This document shows positions 17,100 through 26,557 of a DNA stretch of 64,000 bases, piece by piece; position 1 is the stretch's first letter, and each line of letters opens with the position of its first letter. This stretch comes from a bacterium (GTDB lineage Bacteria > Bacteroidota > Bacteroidia > Flavobacteriales > Schleiferiaceae). The notes under the pieces are model-generated. The model was not told where the DNA came from. It did not search any database and was given only the letters and a program-made list of their open reading frames with translations. A program made the position numbers and the translations under genes. The stretch covers positions 124,001 to 188,000 of the forward strand of contig WGMI01000003.1 of the NCBI GenBank assembly GCA_016125155.1. The letters are read 5' to 3'.

Positions 17100-18643
17100 T
17101 ATGCGGGCAGTTCGTCGAGGGCCCTTTGCAGGCGGCGAAGGGTTTCGGTTTTGCCCAAAAGATGGGCGATGGCAAAGGCCGAGGGTCCTGTAAAGGTTCC
17201 CGTAAGCGCGATGCGGAGTACAGGACCCAGAAGTCCAAATCCAACGCCTTGTTGGGCCAGGATCTCTTTGAAGACAGTTTCGAGCCGCTCGGGTTCGAAT
17301 TCGTGAGGCTCCACGGTGGCATAGGCAGTTCGCAAAGCGTCCAAGTGCAAGGCCACCCCCGGCTTCCATTTCGATTGAACCGCAGCGTCGTCAAAGACGG
17401 GATCTTGCTCAAAAAAGTACCGCCCTTCCTCCAAGAGATCGCTGCTCAAATGTGCGCGCTCTTTGACCAGTCCACAAATGTCGTCGAGGCGATCGGGAAT
17501 CGAGAGATGCTCTTTCGCCAACCAAGGCTGGATGTCTTGGGCGAGTTGTTGGTTGGTCCGCATCCGCAAATGCTGTTGGTTGAACCAACGGGCCTTTTCA
17601 AAGTCAAAGCGAGCCCCAGATTTGCTGACGCGGTCGAGGTCAAACTGATCGGCAAGTTCGTCGAGCGAGAAGATTTCTTGTTCACCCCCTGGATTCCACC
17701 CGAGAAACGCGATCATATTGACAAATCCCTCGGGATAGAAACCCATCTCTCGGTATCCCTGGGCGGTTTCTCCGGTGTCGGGATGGCTCCAGAACAGCGG
17801 AAACACCGGAAAGCCGAGTCGATCCCCGTCGCGTTTGCTCAGTTTGCCGTGTCCATCGGGGCGCAGCAACAAGGGCAAATGCGCCCACTCGGGCATGGTG
17901 TCTTCCCAACCAAAGGCGCGATACAAAAGGACGTGCAAGGGAGCAGAAGGCAGCCACTCTTCTCCGCGGATCACGTGAGAGATGTTCATCAGGTGATCGT
18001 CCACCACATTGGCGAGGTGGTAAGTAGGCATCCCGTCGCTTTTGAACAGGACTTTGTCGTCCATGTTCTGGGTATTGACCGTTACCCAGCCCCGGATTCG
18101 ATCAAAGAAACGAACCTCTTCGTTGCGCTCGAGTTTGAGCCGAACCACGTAGGGCTCACCATTGTTCAGGCGGCTTTGAACTTCTGCAGAGGGCAGGGAT
18201 AGGCTGTTTTTGAGCGAACCCCGGGTGATTTGGTTGTATTGAAAATTGGGATGTCCGGCTGCGGCAGCGCGGTCGCGTAGCGATTCGAGCTCGGCTTCGG
18301 TGTCAAAGGCCATATAGGCCTTGCCGTTTTCGAGCAGTTGATCGACCACAGGCCGGTAGAGCGCTTTGCGTTCCGATTGGCGATAGGGGGCAAAAGGGCC
18401 CCCAGACCAGGGCGATTCCGCGGGCTCTAAACCGCACCAGGCCAAAGAGCGTTGAATGTAATCTTCCGCTCCGGGCACAAATCGCGTTTGATCCGTATCT
18501 TCAATCCGCAGCAAAAAGGTTCCTCCGTGCTTACGGGCAAAGAGGTAGTTGTACAGGGCTGTTCGTACGCCTCCCATATGCAATGGGCCCGTGGGGCTCG
18601 GGGCAAAGCGCACGCGAACGGGTCGTTCAGAAGATGAAGTCAT
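17099..18643 (-). CDS. gltX: Glutamate--tRNA ligase
   Basis: A 514-residue class I aminoacyl-tRNA synthetase that charges tRNA-Glu. The HIGH-equivalent motif is in FAPSPTGPLHMGG (about residues 12-24), and the KMSKS-equivalent is GKLSKRDG (about residue 263). Other family stretches are LRIEDTDQTR and HLPLLLRPDGHG. The C-terminal helical anticodon-binding region is present and ends GKTETLRRLQRALDELPA. ATG at 18643. The gene is divergent from the DUF4175 gene and shares an 85-base intergenic region with it. Confidence 0.96.
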   Translation of the reverse strand: MTSSSERPVRVRFAPSPTGPLHMGGVRTALYNYLFARKHGGTFLLRIEDTDQTRFVPGAEDYIQRSLAWCGLEPAESPWSGGPFAPYRQSERKALYRPVVDQLLENGKAYMAFDTEAELESLRDRAAAAGHPNFQYNQITRGSLKNSLSLPSAEVQSRLNNGEPYVVRLKLERNEEVRFFDRIRGWVTVNTQNMDDKVLFKSDGMPTYHLANVVDDHLMNISHVIRGEEWLPSAPLHVLLYRAFGWEDTMPEWAHLPLLLRPDGHGKLSKRDGDRLGFPVFPLFWSHPDTGETAQGYREMGFYPEGFVNMIAFLGWNPGGEQEIFSLDELADQFDLDRVSKSGARFDFEKARWFNQQHLRMRTNQQLAQDIQPWLAKEHLSIPDRLDDICGLVKERAHLSSDLLEEGRYFFEQDPVFDDAAVQSKWKPGVALHLDALRTAYATVEPHEFEPERLETVFKEILAQQGVGFGLLGPVLRIALTGTFTGPSAFAIAHLLGKTETLRRLQRALDELPA

Positions 18644-18666
18644 GGAGATGGTTTCGTCGGGGTCGG

Positions 18667-18674
18667 CAAAGATA
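18667..18674 (-). promoter_or_regulatory. Candidate -7 box for gltX-folB
   Basis: The plus strand CAAAGATA reads TATCTTTG on the minus strand, an exact TAnnTTTG, 23 bases upstream of the gltX ATG. The -33 element is unclear. Confidence 0.4.
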
Positions 18675-18696
18675 AACCCATGGACAGCACGGAATC

Positions 18697-18721
18697 TTGG
18701 GCCACAGCTGTGGTACTTTTG
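18697..18721 (+). promoter_or_regulatory. Candidate promoter with embedded palindrome, DUF4175-ybeY-mnmG
   Basis: TTG (18697-18699) and TACTTTTG (18714-18721, an exact -7 box) are spaced 14 bases apart, shorter than usual. The spacer contains the perfect 12-base palindrome CCACAGCTGTGG (18702-18713), which would suit a repressor or activator site. The start codon follows 7 bases after the -7 box. Confidence 0.4.
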
Positions 18722-18728
18722 AAGAACA

Positions 18729-21700
18729 ATGGAACAGTGGAAACAGGCTCTTCGTGAGGTTGGGCACAGACGGACCCGTCAGCGGTTGGTGCGGGCGGTG
18801 TTGCGCTTCGTTTGGATGGGTGCCACGCTTTGGCTGATGTTGGCCGTTATGGGGTACGCGGGCGTAGAGAACTTGCCATGGCGTAAGGGGCTCTTTGTTA
18901 CGGCTATCGTCAGCGGCGTGGCGCTGTTGTCTGGGGTATTGGCTCCTTCGTTTTGGCAATGGCTCAGTCACCGGATGCGGGCGTCTTGGAGGGAATGGGC
19001 CGGATGGGCCGGAGAGCGAAACCTCGATTTGGCAGAGACCAGTCAGAATCTGATGGATTTGGACGCTTTGACGCAAAGAGACGGGCTGGTAGAACAGGCC
19101 ATTGCGGAGCGGGGACAGCAACTGTCTTCTCACCCCTGGAAGCGAGAGTTCCGTCTGTCCGAGCTAAGACGGGAGGCGCTGTGGTTGGCCTTGCCCTTTG
19201 GAATTGTCTTGACTTTGGTGGTGAGCGGGAAAGGGGAAGTGTTGCGCAAGGGCTCCGAGAGCGTAGTGGCCTACAATCGGGTGTTGGCGCCTCCGCCTTT
19301 TGTTTTTGAGTCTATTGAAGTGGACAAGGATTTGGTTGAAGGTGTTTCGACAGAGGTGAAGGTCGCATTGGCGGGCCGAGCGCTACCAGATCGATTGTGG
19401 ATGTCGGTAGACGGGGTAGGCAAGGTGCCGCTAAAGCGAATCGACCGGGAGCATTTTTCGGCTGACTGGACGCCCATTCAAGGGGTGCACGCCATCCGGG
19501 TTTATTCGGAGTCGGTAGAGTCAGAAGCCTTGGAGGTCGATGTCTTTGGCGCTTCGGGTTTGTGGGTGGATGCCGTAGAACTTCGGTTTCCCTCGTACAC
19601 GGGTATTGGGTCGCGGAAGAGCAGCTTCGAGAATCAGATGGTGGTTCCACGTGGAACCATGATCCGTTGGAGAGTACAATCTCGGAACACAGAGGGTGTG
19701 CGGGTCGTGTTTGACGCGGGGGAAGAGCGCAAGGCCGTAAACCCAGAATCTTGGTTTGCGGGGCAGTCTGGACGGGTGGTCTTTGAATGGAAGAACCGCG
19801 AGGGCGGGTGGGTCGAGGCCGCATTCCAAGATGTTGAAGTGGTTCCCGATGTGCGGCCCCGTCTGGAAGTGGAAGAACTGCGCAATAGGGACAGTGCACG
19901 TTACAATATGCGGTTTGTCGACGACTACGGCTTTCGAGGTGTTTATGTCGAGTACGAGACCGAACAAGGTATAAACGAACGGATTTTGTTGGCTCAACCC
20001 AAGGGTACCGAAGGTGGATTGGTGTGGACCGCATTGTTGGAGGATCTCTCAGTACGCGGAATTCGGGCGCTTCAGTTTGTGGCAGCCGACAACGATGCCT
20101 TGTCAGGATACAAGGAAACGCGGAGTGCTCGGTTTGCATTTGAGGCCGTCGAAGACCTCGAGCGATTGGAGCAAGCTTCTACGGCCCTGGGATCTTGGTC
20201 GGGCGCGGCCCGAAAGAGCGAAAAGACGCTTTCTGAAGCCGAACGGGTGGAGGAGGGCTTAAAGATGGAGCGTGCCAGTGCCCTCGACTGGAAGCAACGC
20301 AATGCCGTAGAGCAACAGCGCAAATCGATAGAGCAGGATAGAAAGGCGAGATCCGAACGCGTGTCGGAAATGGCCAAAGCCCTGGAAGAAATCGACAAGA
20401 CACGCGACCCCTCAGAGCGGGACGAAGCGCTGAGAAAGGAGCTCAACGAAGCCGCCCAACGCATGGACGCCCAGCTGAAGAAAGAAGAAATGGAACGGGC
20501 CAAGGAAAGGGCTTCCGAATTGCTGAAGAAATTGAGTGAAGAGCGGACTAAGGCTGCCGAAGAGCGCATGACAGAGGAAAGACTGCTCGAATTGCTCAAG
20601 CGCGAGGCCGTCGATGCGCAGTTTGGTGCGCTTCGAGAAGAGTACAGGGCGCTGGCCGAGGCCCAAGAAAAGTTGGCACAGGAGCATTCAGAAGGCGAAG
20701 CAGAACGGCAGGCGGTGTTGGAGGAGCAATTGGATGCGCTCAATCAGGCATACGACAAGATGCTCGAAGAGAATCGGTCACTGGAACAGCCCTTTGCCAT
20801 GGACGAGATGAAGTCGTCGCGGAGCGAGGCGGAAGCCAAGATGAACAAGGCGAAAGAGCAGACCGGCAAGCAGCCCGAGATGGAGCAAAAAGCCCAAAAG
20901 GAGAGCGCGGAGAGCCTACAGAAATTGGCGGAGGAAATGGACGCTATGTCGGCCGAGATGGAATCACAAGGGCAGGCGGAGAACATCGAAGATGTCGTGC
21001 AAATCCTCGACAACCTGCTCTACTACAGTCGGGGGCAAGAGGCTTTGTCGTATCAGTTGGCGGCCATGAACCCGGCCGATCCGGGACTCAGCGCGCTGAT
21101 GGTCGAGCTTCAGAAACTCATCGAAGGGTCGGCCATCATTCAAGACAGCTTACAAGCCCTGGCCAAAAGGACACCATTGGTGGGGCAGAAAATCTTTGAC
21201 GAGTTGAAGAAGATGGACCGGGCCGGTAACAGGGCGTCGGGCGAAATGGCCGAGCGGGAGTTGGGCAAAGCCTCGTCGAGTACGCGCTATGCGATGACGG
21301 CGGCCAACGAATTGGCGGTATTGCTGGATCAGAGTCTACAGAACATGCAAAGCATGATGATGTCGAGCTCGGGCAAGGGGAGCTGCAACAAGCCGGGGGG
21401 TTCCAAGCCGAGCCCTGGTCAGTCGAACAAGCCCAGCCCTGCCAAGATGAGCGAATTGCAAAAGGAGTTGATGAAAGGCATGGAAGGGGTCAAAGGAAAG
21501 GAGGGCGAAAAGGGCAAGAAAGAAGGCGAAAAAGGGCAGGGCGGAAAGGAGGGAAAGAACGGTCGGGAAGGCATTTCTCGAAGGGGTGGACAGGAACAGG
21601 CCCGGGAATTTGCCGAGTTGTTGCGGCAGCAGGAGGAACTCCGACGCATGCTCGAGTCGTTGATGGAGTCGGAAGAGGCCGGAATGAGCGGTTCCCAGGG

Positions 21701-22007
21701 TCAAAAAATGCTCGAAATGATGAAGGAAAGCGAACGGGAGTTGGCGGAACAATTGCTGAGCCCCCGCGCCTTGATCCGGCAACAGGAAATTCAATCGCGG
21801 CTGTTGGAAAGCGAACGGGCCGAACGCAGCCGGGGCGAGGACGATCGACGCGAGAGCGAATCCGGAGGTCAGCGTCAGGAGCAGTCGGGGCCCTGGAGTC
21901 CGCAAGAGCGCGTCAAGTTGGAAGAGATAGAACGGCTACAACTCGACCCCATTCGGTTCAGTCCCTATTACCAACAGCGGATTCTACAGTGGCAATCGGG
22001 CACTTGA
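18729..22007 (+). CDS. DUF4175 family membrane protein
   Basis: A 1092-residue protein typical in size for the DUF4175 family of Bacteroidota. Hydrophobic segments lie at about residues 26-44, 53-76 and 148-166. A beta-rich region follows (about 180-450), then a very long Glu/Lys/Arg/Ala coiled coil (about 470-830), a Gly/Lys/Glu/Gln-rich low-complexity stretch (about 880-980), and a charged C-terminus ending in [10 protein letters not shown]. No catalytic motif is visible and the function is unknown; a membrane-anchored scaffold is the likeliest reading. The coding strand is visibly G-rich. It contains a parS-type palindrome near codon 305 and its end overlaps ybeY, with mnmG next. Confidence 0.88.
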   Translation: MEQWKQALREVGHRRTRQRLVRAVLRFVWMGATLWLMLAVMGYAGVENLPWRKGLFVTAIVSGVALLSGVLAPSFWQWLSHRMRASWREWAGWAGERNLDLAETSQNLMDLDALTQRDGLVEQAIAERGQQLSSHPWKREFRLSELRREALWLALPFGIVLTLVVSGKGEVLRKGSESVVAYNRVLAPPPFVFESIEVDKDLVEGVSTEVKVALAGRALPDRLWMSVDGVGKVPLKRIDREHFSADWTPIQGVHAIRVYSESVESEALEVDVFGASGLWVDAVELRFPSYTGIGSRKSSFENQMVVPRGTMIRWRVQSRNTEGVRVVFDAGEERKAVNPESWFAGQSGRVVFEWKNREGGWVEAAFQDVEVVPDVRPRLEVEELRNRDSARYNMRFVDDYGFRGVYVEYETEQGINERILLAQPKGTEGGLVWTALLEDLSVRGIRALQFVAADNDALSGYKETRSARFAFEAVEDLERLEQASTALGSWSGAARKSEKTLSEAERVEEGLKMERASALDWKQRNAVEQQRKSIEQDRKARSERVSEMAKALEEIDKTRDPSERDEALRKELNEAAQRMDAQLKKEEMERAKERASELLKKLSEERTKAAEERMTEERLLELLKREAVDAQFGALREEYRALAEAQEKLAQEHSEGEAERQAVLEEQLDALNQAYDKMLEENRSLEQPFAMDEMKSSRSEAEAKMNKAKEQTGKQPEMEQKAQKESAESLQKLAEEMDAMSAEMESQGQAENIEDVVQILDNLLYYSRGQEALSYQLAAMNPADPGLSALMVELQKLIEGSAIIQDSLQALAKRTPLVGQKIFDELKKMDRAGNRASGEMAERELGKASSSTRYAMTAANELAVLLDQSLQNMQSMMMSSSGKGSCNKPGGSKPSPGQSNKPSPAKMSELQKELMKGMEGVKGKEGEKGKKEGEKGQGGKEGKNGREGISRRGGQEQAREFAELLRQQEELRRMLESLMESEEAGMSGSQGQKMLEMMKESERELAEQLLSPRALIRQQEIQSRLLESERAERSRGEDDRRESESGGQRQEQSGPWSPQERVKLEEIERLQLDPIRFSPYYQQRILQWQSGT
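19642..19659. other. parS-type palindrome inside the DUF4175 gene
   Basis: TGGTTCCACGTGGAACCA is a perfect 18-base palindrome whose core GTTCCACGTGGAAC matches the ParB-binding parS core GTTNCACGTGNAAC. The outermost bases are G/C rather than the consensus T/A. It lies 2.8 kb from a perfect parS site. It encodes VVPRGT, so it may be partly constrained by protein sequence. Confidence 0.6.
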
Positions 22008-22450
22008 GCAAAGGCCGGATTCAATGGGCGCCCCCAGAGGCGTGGGGAAAACGGCCTTTAGAGCGCTATGAAGCGTGGATACGAACCTTGTGTGGGGAGG
22101 AATCGTTTCGGCTCAGGCATGTGCTCTATGTGGGGGTGGACGACGGCGGATTGGCCGAGCGCAATGCCGCTTTTTTAGACCACCACGATTGGACAGATGT
22201 ACTGACCTTTGCCTACGGAAACGGCCCCGAGCGCATCGAGGGAGAGGTTTGGATGAGTCTGGAGCGGATTGCGGAAAACGCCCGCAAACGCGATCTTCCT
22301 GAAGAGGAGGAGCTGCTCCGGGTTCTGGCGCATGGGCTGTACCACCTCAGTGGCATGACTGACCACTCGTTGGAAGAGCGACAGGCCATGCGCGAAAAAG
22401 AAGACGGGGCGATTCGAACGTATAGGGCAATGTTTCACGTGGAACAATGA
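21989..22450 (+). CDS. ybeY: Endoribonuclease YbeY (rRNA maturation)
   Basis: A 153-residue zinc-dependent RNase of the UPF0054 family, involved in 16S rRNA 3' processing and ribosome quality control. The metal motif is [12 protein letters not shown] (about residues 115-126), and [20 protein letters not shown] is the conserved strand before it. The start given is GTG at 21989 inside the DUF4175 gene; a TTG at 22004 that overlaps the DUF4175 stop as TTGA is an equally good start and matches other junctions in this window. The last codons (MFHVEQ then stop) are written by a parS site, and the stop overlaps the mnmG ATG as ATGA. Confidence 0.88.
   Translation: MAIGHLSKGRIQWAPPEAWGKRPLERYEAWIRTLCGEESFRLRHVLYVGVDDGGLAERNAAFLDHHDWTDVLTFAYGNGPERIEGEVWMSLERIAENARKRDLPEEEELLRVLAHGLYHLSGMTDHSLEERQAMREKEDGAIRTYRAMFHVEQ
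22431..22446. other. parS: parS site (ParB-binding centromere element)
   Basis: TGTTTCACGTGGAACA; its complement TGTTCCACGTGAAACA is a perfect match to the bacterial parS consensus TGTTNCACGTGAAACA. It occupies the last codons of ybeY and ends exactly one base before the mnmG start codon. Chromosomal parS sites cluster around the replication origin and recruit ParB and condensin. No parA or parB gene is in the window. Confidence 0.85.
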
Positions 22451-24339
22451 GGGAAGAACACTTTGATGTAATCGTTGTCGGTGCCGGCCACGCGGGGTGC
22501 GAAGCCGCTGCGGCCTCGGCTCGCATGGGGTCCGAAACCCTGATGATCACCATGAATTTGCAAACCATCGGTCAGATGAGTTGCAACCCCGCCATGGGTG
22601 GAGTGGCCAAAGGACAAATTGTCCGCGAAATCGATGCCCTCGGAGGGCTGTCGGGCATTATTGCCGACCGAACCGCGGTTCAGTTTCGCATGCTCAACCG
22701 CTCCAAGGGCCCTGCGATGTGGTCGCCCCGGACCCAAAACGACCGATGGCGTTTTGCCGAGGAGTGGAGGCTCGAATTGGAAAAACTCCCCTTGCTTTCG
22801 TTCTATCAGGACACGGTCGTCTCGATCTTGCTCGAGGGCGATCGGGTAGTCGGGGTAACGACATCCACTGGGCGTCGTTATCGGGCCAAAGCCGTCGTGT
22901 TGACCAACGGGACCTTTCTCAACGGGCTCATGCACATCGGCGATCGGAATTTCAAAGGCGGAAGAGCCGCCGAGCGACCCGCCACAGGACTCACCGAACA
23001 GCTCAATGCGCTGGGTTTTGAATCTGGGCGCATGAAGACGGGAACCCCCCCTCGGATCGACGGGCGCAGCCTCGACTACAGTCGGTTTGAGGAGCAAAAA
23101 GGCGATGATGAGCCTGGGCGGTTCTCGTTTATGCCCGGCACACTTCCCGAACGCCAGCTCAGTTGTTGGATCGCCTACACGGGCCCCGAAGTTCACGAAG
23201 TGTTGCGCACAGGGTTCGACCGTTCGCCCATGTTTACAGGACGCATCCAGGGGCTCGGTCCCCGTTATTGTCCGAGCATAGAAGACAAGATTGATCGGTT
23301 TGCCGACAAAGACCGCCACCAGTTGTTTGTGGAACCTGAAGGTTGGCAAACCATCGAGATTTATCTGAATGGATTTTCGACCAGTCTACCCCAAGAAGTT
23401 CAAATCGAAGCTCTGCAGAAAATTCCGGGCTTTGAACGCGTTCGGTTGTTTCGTCCGGGCTACGCCATCGAATACGACTACTTTCCACCCATTCAGCTCA
23501 GTCCGACCCTCGAGACCAAAAGGGTGGAGGGGTTGTTTTTGGCGGGGCAGATCAACGGAACCACGGGCTATGAAGAAGCCGCGGGGCAGGGGTTGCTCGC
23601 GGGCATCAACGCCCACCGAAAAGTCGTTGGACTCGGGCCGATTCAGCTCGGCCGCGATCAGGCATACATCGGGGTTTTGATCGACGACCTCATCACCAAA
23701 GGCACCGAAGAGCCTTATCGGATGTTCACGTCCCGGGCCGAATACCGCATATTGCTTCGCCAAGACAACGCCGACCGGCGCCTGACCGAGTTGGGTCATT
23801 CCATCGGTTTGGCGAGCAACGACCGGGTGGAGCGGCTTCGAAAAAAAGAGGCGGGTTTGGACGTCTTGGAGCGGAGCATGGGGAGCCTCGGTCTGGAGCC
23901 CGAACAGATCAATCCCATCTTGGGCGAAATCGACAGCGCAGCGGTCGATCAGAAAACCAAGGCCCTCGGTTTGTTGGGTCGGCCGGGCATGGGCTGGAAG
24001 GAGCTGAGCCGAGCCGATCCTGTAGCGCGTTTGATTCGGGATTGGAAGCGCGACTTTAGAGCAGACGAAGCCTTGGAGACCGAAGTACTCGAGCAGTTGG
24101 AGATCGGCTACAAATACGCGGGCTACATCGAGCGGGAGCGCAACAATGCCGAGCGGGTTCAGGCCCTGGAAAACCTTTCTATCCCCGATCGCTTTGACTT
24201 CGATTCGGTTTCGGCTCTGAGCATCGAAGCCCGTCAAAAACTCGGACGCATTCGTCCTTCTACCCTCGGTCAGGCTTCGAGAATCAGCGGGGTGTCTCCG
24301 GCCGATGTGCAGGTGTTGATGGTGCGCCTCGGGCGTTGA
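22447..24339 (+). CDS. mnmG: tRNA uridine-5-carboxymethylaminomethyl modification enzyme MnmG
   Basis: A 630-residue FAD-dependent protein (GidA) that, with MnmE, installs the cmnm5 group on wobble U34 of certain tRNAs. Seen are the FAD-binding start [18 protein letters not shown], the family block [35 protein letters not shown] and [16 protein letters not shown]. The C-terminal helical domain ends [23 protein letters not shown]. It overlaps ybeY upstream (ATGA) and the methyltransferase downstream (TGATG). mnmG is origin-proximal in many bacteria, which fits the parS site abutting its start codon. Confidence 0.97.
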   Translation: MREEHFDVIVVGAGHAGCEAAAASARMGSETLMITMNLQTIGQMSCNPAMGGVAKGQIVREIDALGGLSGIIADRTAVQFRMLNRSKGPAMWSPRTQNDRWRFAEEWRLELEKLPLLSFYQDTVVSILLEGDRVVGVTTSTGRRYRAKAVVLTNGTFLNGLMHIGDRNFKGGRAAERPATGLTEQLNALGFESGRMKTGTPPRIDGRSLDYSRFEEQKGDDEPGRFSFMPGTLPERQLSCWIAYTGPEVHEVLRTGFDRSPMFTGRIQGLGPRYCPSIEDKIDRFADKDRHQLFVEPEGWQTIEIYLNGFSTSLPQEVQIEALQKIPGFERVRLFRPGYAIEYDYFPPIQLSPTLETKRVEGLFLAGQINGTTGYEEAAGQGLLAGINAHRKVVGLGPIQLGRDQAYIGVLIDDLITKGTEEPYRMFTSRAEYRILLRQDNADRRLTELGHSIGLASNDRVERLRKKEAGLDVLERSMGSLGLEPEQINPILGEIDSAAVDQKTKALGLLGRPGMGWKELSRADPVARLIRDWKRDFRADEALETEVLEQLEIGYKYAGYIERERNNAERVQALENLSIPDRFDFDSVSALSIEARQKLGRIRPSTLGQASRISGVSPADVQVLMVRLGR

Positions 24340-25262
24340 TGTGGTCTGGCGAGTTTGTCGAACTTTGGAGCGTGATTACGGTAGAAGAATGTCCCTGTTG
24401 TGGAGCCCGCGAATTTGAAGCCTGGACCGAAGCCACCGATTTTAGGGGCTCGAACGAGACCTTCGGCATAGCCCGTTGTCGGCGCTGCGGTTTGGGGGCA
24501 ACGCGCCCAAGGCCCAACGATGCCGACTTGGGGCGTTATTATCCTAAGGGCAACTACGTATCCCATCAGAACAAGGCCCAGAGTCTGTTTGACAGGGTGT
24601 ATTTCGAAGTACAAAAGCGCAACCTCGCGTTCAAGAATAGGGTGGTATCCGCCAAGGTCCGCACAGGTCGTCTGCTCGACTACGGTTGTGGGGCGGGGAG
24701 TTTTGCGGGCTATATGCGCGACAAGGGGTGGAGTGTATCCGGAGTCGAAATCGATCCGGAGGCTGCGCGCTTGGCTTCCGAGCGCATCGGTCAAACCGTA
24801 CACTCACCCGACGTCTGGGTTCCAGAACAGGGTTCTCAGGACCTCATTACGCTTTGGCACGTTCTCGAGCATTTGCCCGATCCCGAGGCCCGGCTCCGCG
24901 ATTTTTACCATGCGCTCCGCCCCGGAGGACATTTGCTCATCGCCGTGCCGAATACCGCCTCTCGCGATCGCGCTCAGTACCATCGCCACTGGGCGGCTTG
25001 GGACGTTCCGATTCACTTGTGGCATTTTCAGCGGGTCAGCCTCCGCGCCCTGTTTGAGCGAACGGGGTTTGAAAGTGCCGGTTCTGAGCCCATGCCTTTT
25101 GATGCTTACTACATCGCGCTGTTGAGCGAGCAAAATCGAAAGAACCCGCTTTGGTGGTTTTCGGGGGTTTGGCACGGATGGAGAAGCACGGTACACGCGC
25201 GCAAGACGGGGGAGGGATCCAGTGTGATATGGTGGGCCAGAAAGCCCGAAACGGGCGTTTAG
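24339..25262 (+). CDS. Class I SAM-dependent methyltransferase with N-terminal zinc-ribbon-like cysteines
   Basis: A 307-residue protein. The N-terminus has two CxxC pairs (ECPCCGAREF and ARCRRCGLG) that look like a zinc ribbon. The Rossmann motif I is RLLDYGCGAGSFAGYM, with an acidic residue after strand 2 (VSGVEIDPEAARL), and LWHVLEHLPDPEARLRDFYHALRPGGHLLIAVPN matches motifs post-I to III. This arrangement is common in surface-polysaccharide or lipid methyltransferases, but the substrate is unknown. The ATG at 24339 overlaps the mnmG stop (TGATG), so it is the last gene of the DUF4175-ybeY-mnmG operon. Confidence 0.85.
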   Translation: MWSGEFVELWSVITVEECPCCGAREFEAWTEATDFRGSNETFGIARCRRCGLGATRPRPNDADLGRYYPKGNYVSHQNKAQSLFDRVYFEVQKRNLAFKNRVVSAKVRTGRLLDYGCGAGSFAGYMRDKGWSVSGVEIDPEAARLASERIGQTVHSPDVWVPEQGSQDLITLWHVLEHLPDPEARLRDFYHALRPGGHLLIAVPNTASRDRAQYHRHWAAWDVPIHLWHFQRVSLRALFERTGFESAGSEPMPFDAYYIALLSEQNRKNPLWWFSGVWHGWRSTVHARKTGEGSSVIWWARKPETGV

Positions 25263-25366
25263 GCGAACGAACCCCCCTCTCTGGTGGCGTACCCCTCCAG
25301 ACGAGAGATCGGGGCGTGAAGACCCCGAAGACGAGGTCAAAAAATAGAAGAGAGAGACTACAAGAT

Positions 25367-26491
25367 TTATTTGTTCCCTCCGGAATTCCTCAACAGTTCG
25401 CCCATCGTCAGACTGAGATCGAACACGACCATTTTGAGGTACAGATTTCGCTCAATGTCGTGCAGCGCTTTTTCGATAGCCACAAAGAGAGCTTCGGTGC
25501 GCACGTGATCAAAAAACCCGACAAAACGCGTCCATTGTAGCCCCGAGTCGTTCAATTCTGGGGGCGGACTCGCGGAACCAAAGAGCGAAGCCCGCAAGGC
25601 GGCGCGGAACCAGTGCGTACACTGTACCAAAAATGCCTTGACCTCCTCCCGACCCCAGGTGGCCATGGCTTCCGAAGTCCGGTGCATTTCGGCCAAATTG
25701 CGGGTGGCACAAAACCGCATCCACTGGGCAAAGACTTGAGCGTGTTCCGGATTACCAAACTGGCCGGAATACAGTTCGAGGGCACGGGCCGGAGAACCCT
25801 CTGCCCACTGAGACAACCCGGGTTTGTAGCGGTCGATTTTGTGCAACCACCGATCGAGAATGCCGTCTTCTACAGGACCGAGCACATGGATTTGGCAGCG
25901 GCTCAACACCGTGGGCAAAACCGATTCTACCGCGCCCCCGGCGAGCAAGAACACCAGCCCAGGCTCGGGTTCTTCGAGGAGTTTCAGCAACTTGTTTGAA
26001 GCGCTGGCGTTCATCTTGTCGGGCATCCACATCAGCACCACCCGCATTGCGCCCGAAAACGATTTGAGCGAAGCGATCGACTGAATGCGCTCGGCTTCTG
26101 AAGCCCCAATCAATCCTTGTTTGTTCCCCAGTTCGGCCCGGTGCAAGAAGTCCGACAAGTCCATCCACGGATTCTCGCGCAAAGCCGTCCGCCACAAGCC
26201 CTCCCAATCGGCCGATTTGCGCTCTTTTTCGTTCCCGGCCATGGGATACACCCAGTGCACATCGGGGTGACCCAGGGAATTCATCAGCGTACAAGAAGGG
26301 CACTGCCCACAGGCATCGTCTTCTCCGGGCTGTGTGCAGACCAGATAGCGCGCAAAGGCCAGCGCAAGCGGAAGGGCTCCATACGAGGATCGCTCGGAAA
26401 AGAAATGCGCATGCCCCAACCGCTCCATTCGGCGGCTTTGGCGCAAGGCGGCGTGCAGGGCAGGGGCTTCGGGGAGATCGCGGAAAAACAT
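25367..26491 (-). CDS. holB: DNA polymerase III subunit delta-prime
   Basis: A 374-residue clamp-loader subunit of the AAA+ fold. The zinc module is seen as C-x(8)-C-x2-C-x2-C (VCTQPGEDDACGQCPSC, about residues 51-66), followed by HPDVHWVYP. NASASNKLLKLLEEPEPGLVFLL and LPTVLSRCQ are the sensor 1/SRC region typical of delta-prime/gamma. The P-loop region (FSERSSYGALPLALAFA) lacks the GxGK pattern, as expected for delta-prime, which does not hydrolyse ATP. The start is ATG at 26491 (MFFRDLPEAP). The longer frame to 27013 is antisense to pgk and rejected. Confidence 0.9.
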   Translation of the reverse strand: MFFRDLPEAPALHAALRQSRRMERLGHAHFFSERSSYGALPLALAFARYLVCTQPGEDDACGQCPSCTLMNSLGHPDVHWVYPMAGNEKERKSADWEGLWRTALRENPWMDLSDFLHRAELGNKQGLIGASEAERIQSIASLKSFSGAMRVVLMWMPDKMNASASNKLLKLLEEPEPGLVFLLAGGAVESVLPTVLSRCQIHVLGPVEDGILDRWLHKIDRYKPGLSQWAEGSPARALELYSGQFGNPEHAQVFAQWMRFCATRNLAEMHRTSEAMATWGREEVKAFLVQCTHWFRAALRASLFGSASPPPELNDSGLQWTRFVGFFDHVRTEALFVAIEKALHDIERNLYLKMVVFDLSLTMGELLRNSGGNK

Positions 26492-26557
26492 CGTGGGCCC
26501 AAAAGTCCGAAGAAACGCCGGGCTTGAGGTTAATTTAGAGGCAAAATACCGCACCGT

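Noticed and set aside
17965..17980. ATCACGTGAG in gltX as a third parS
   Set aside because: Contains CACGTG, but the flanks GGAT/AGAG do not fit GTTN/NAAC. CACGTG at 12212 and 37341 fails for the same reason.
25309..25328. TCGGGG/CCCCGA hairpin between the methyltransferase and holB as a terminator
   Set aside because: No T-run follows on either strand, so it cannot be called a Rho-independent terminator with confidence.
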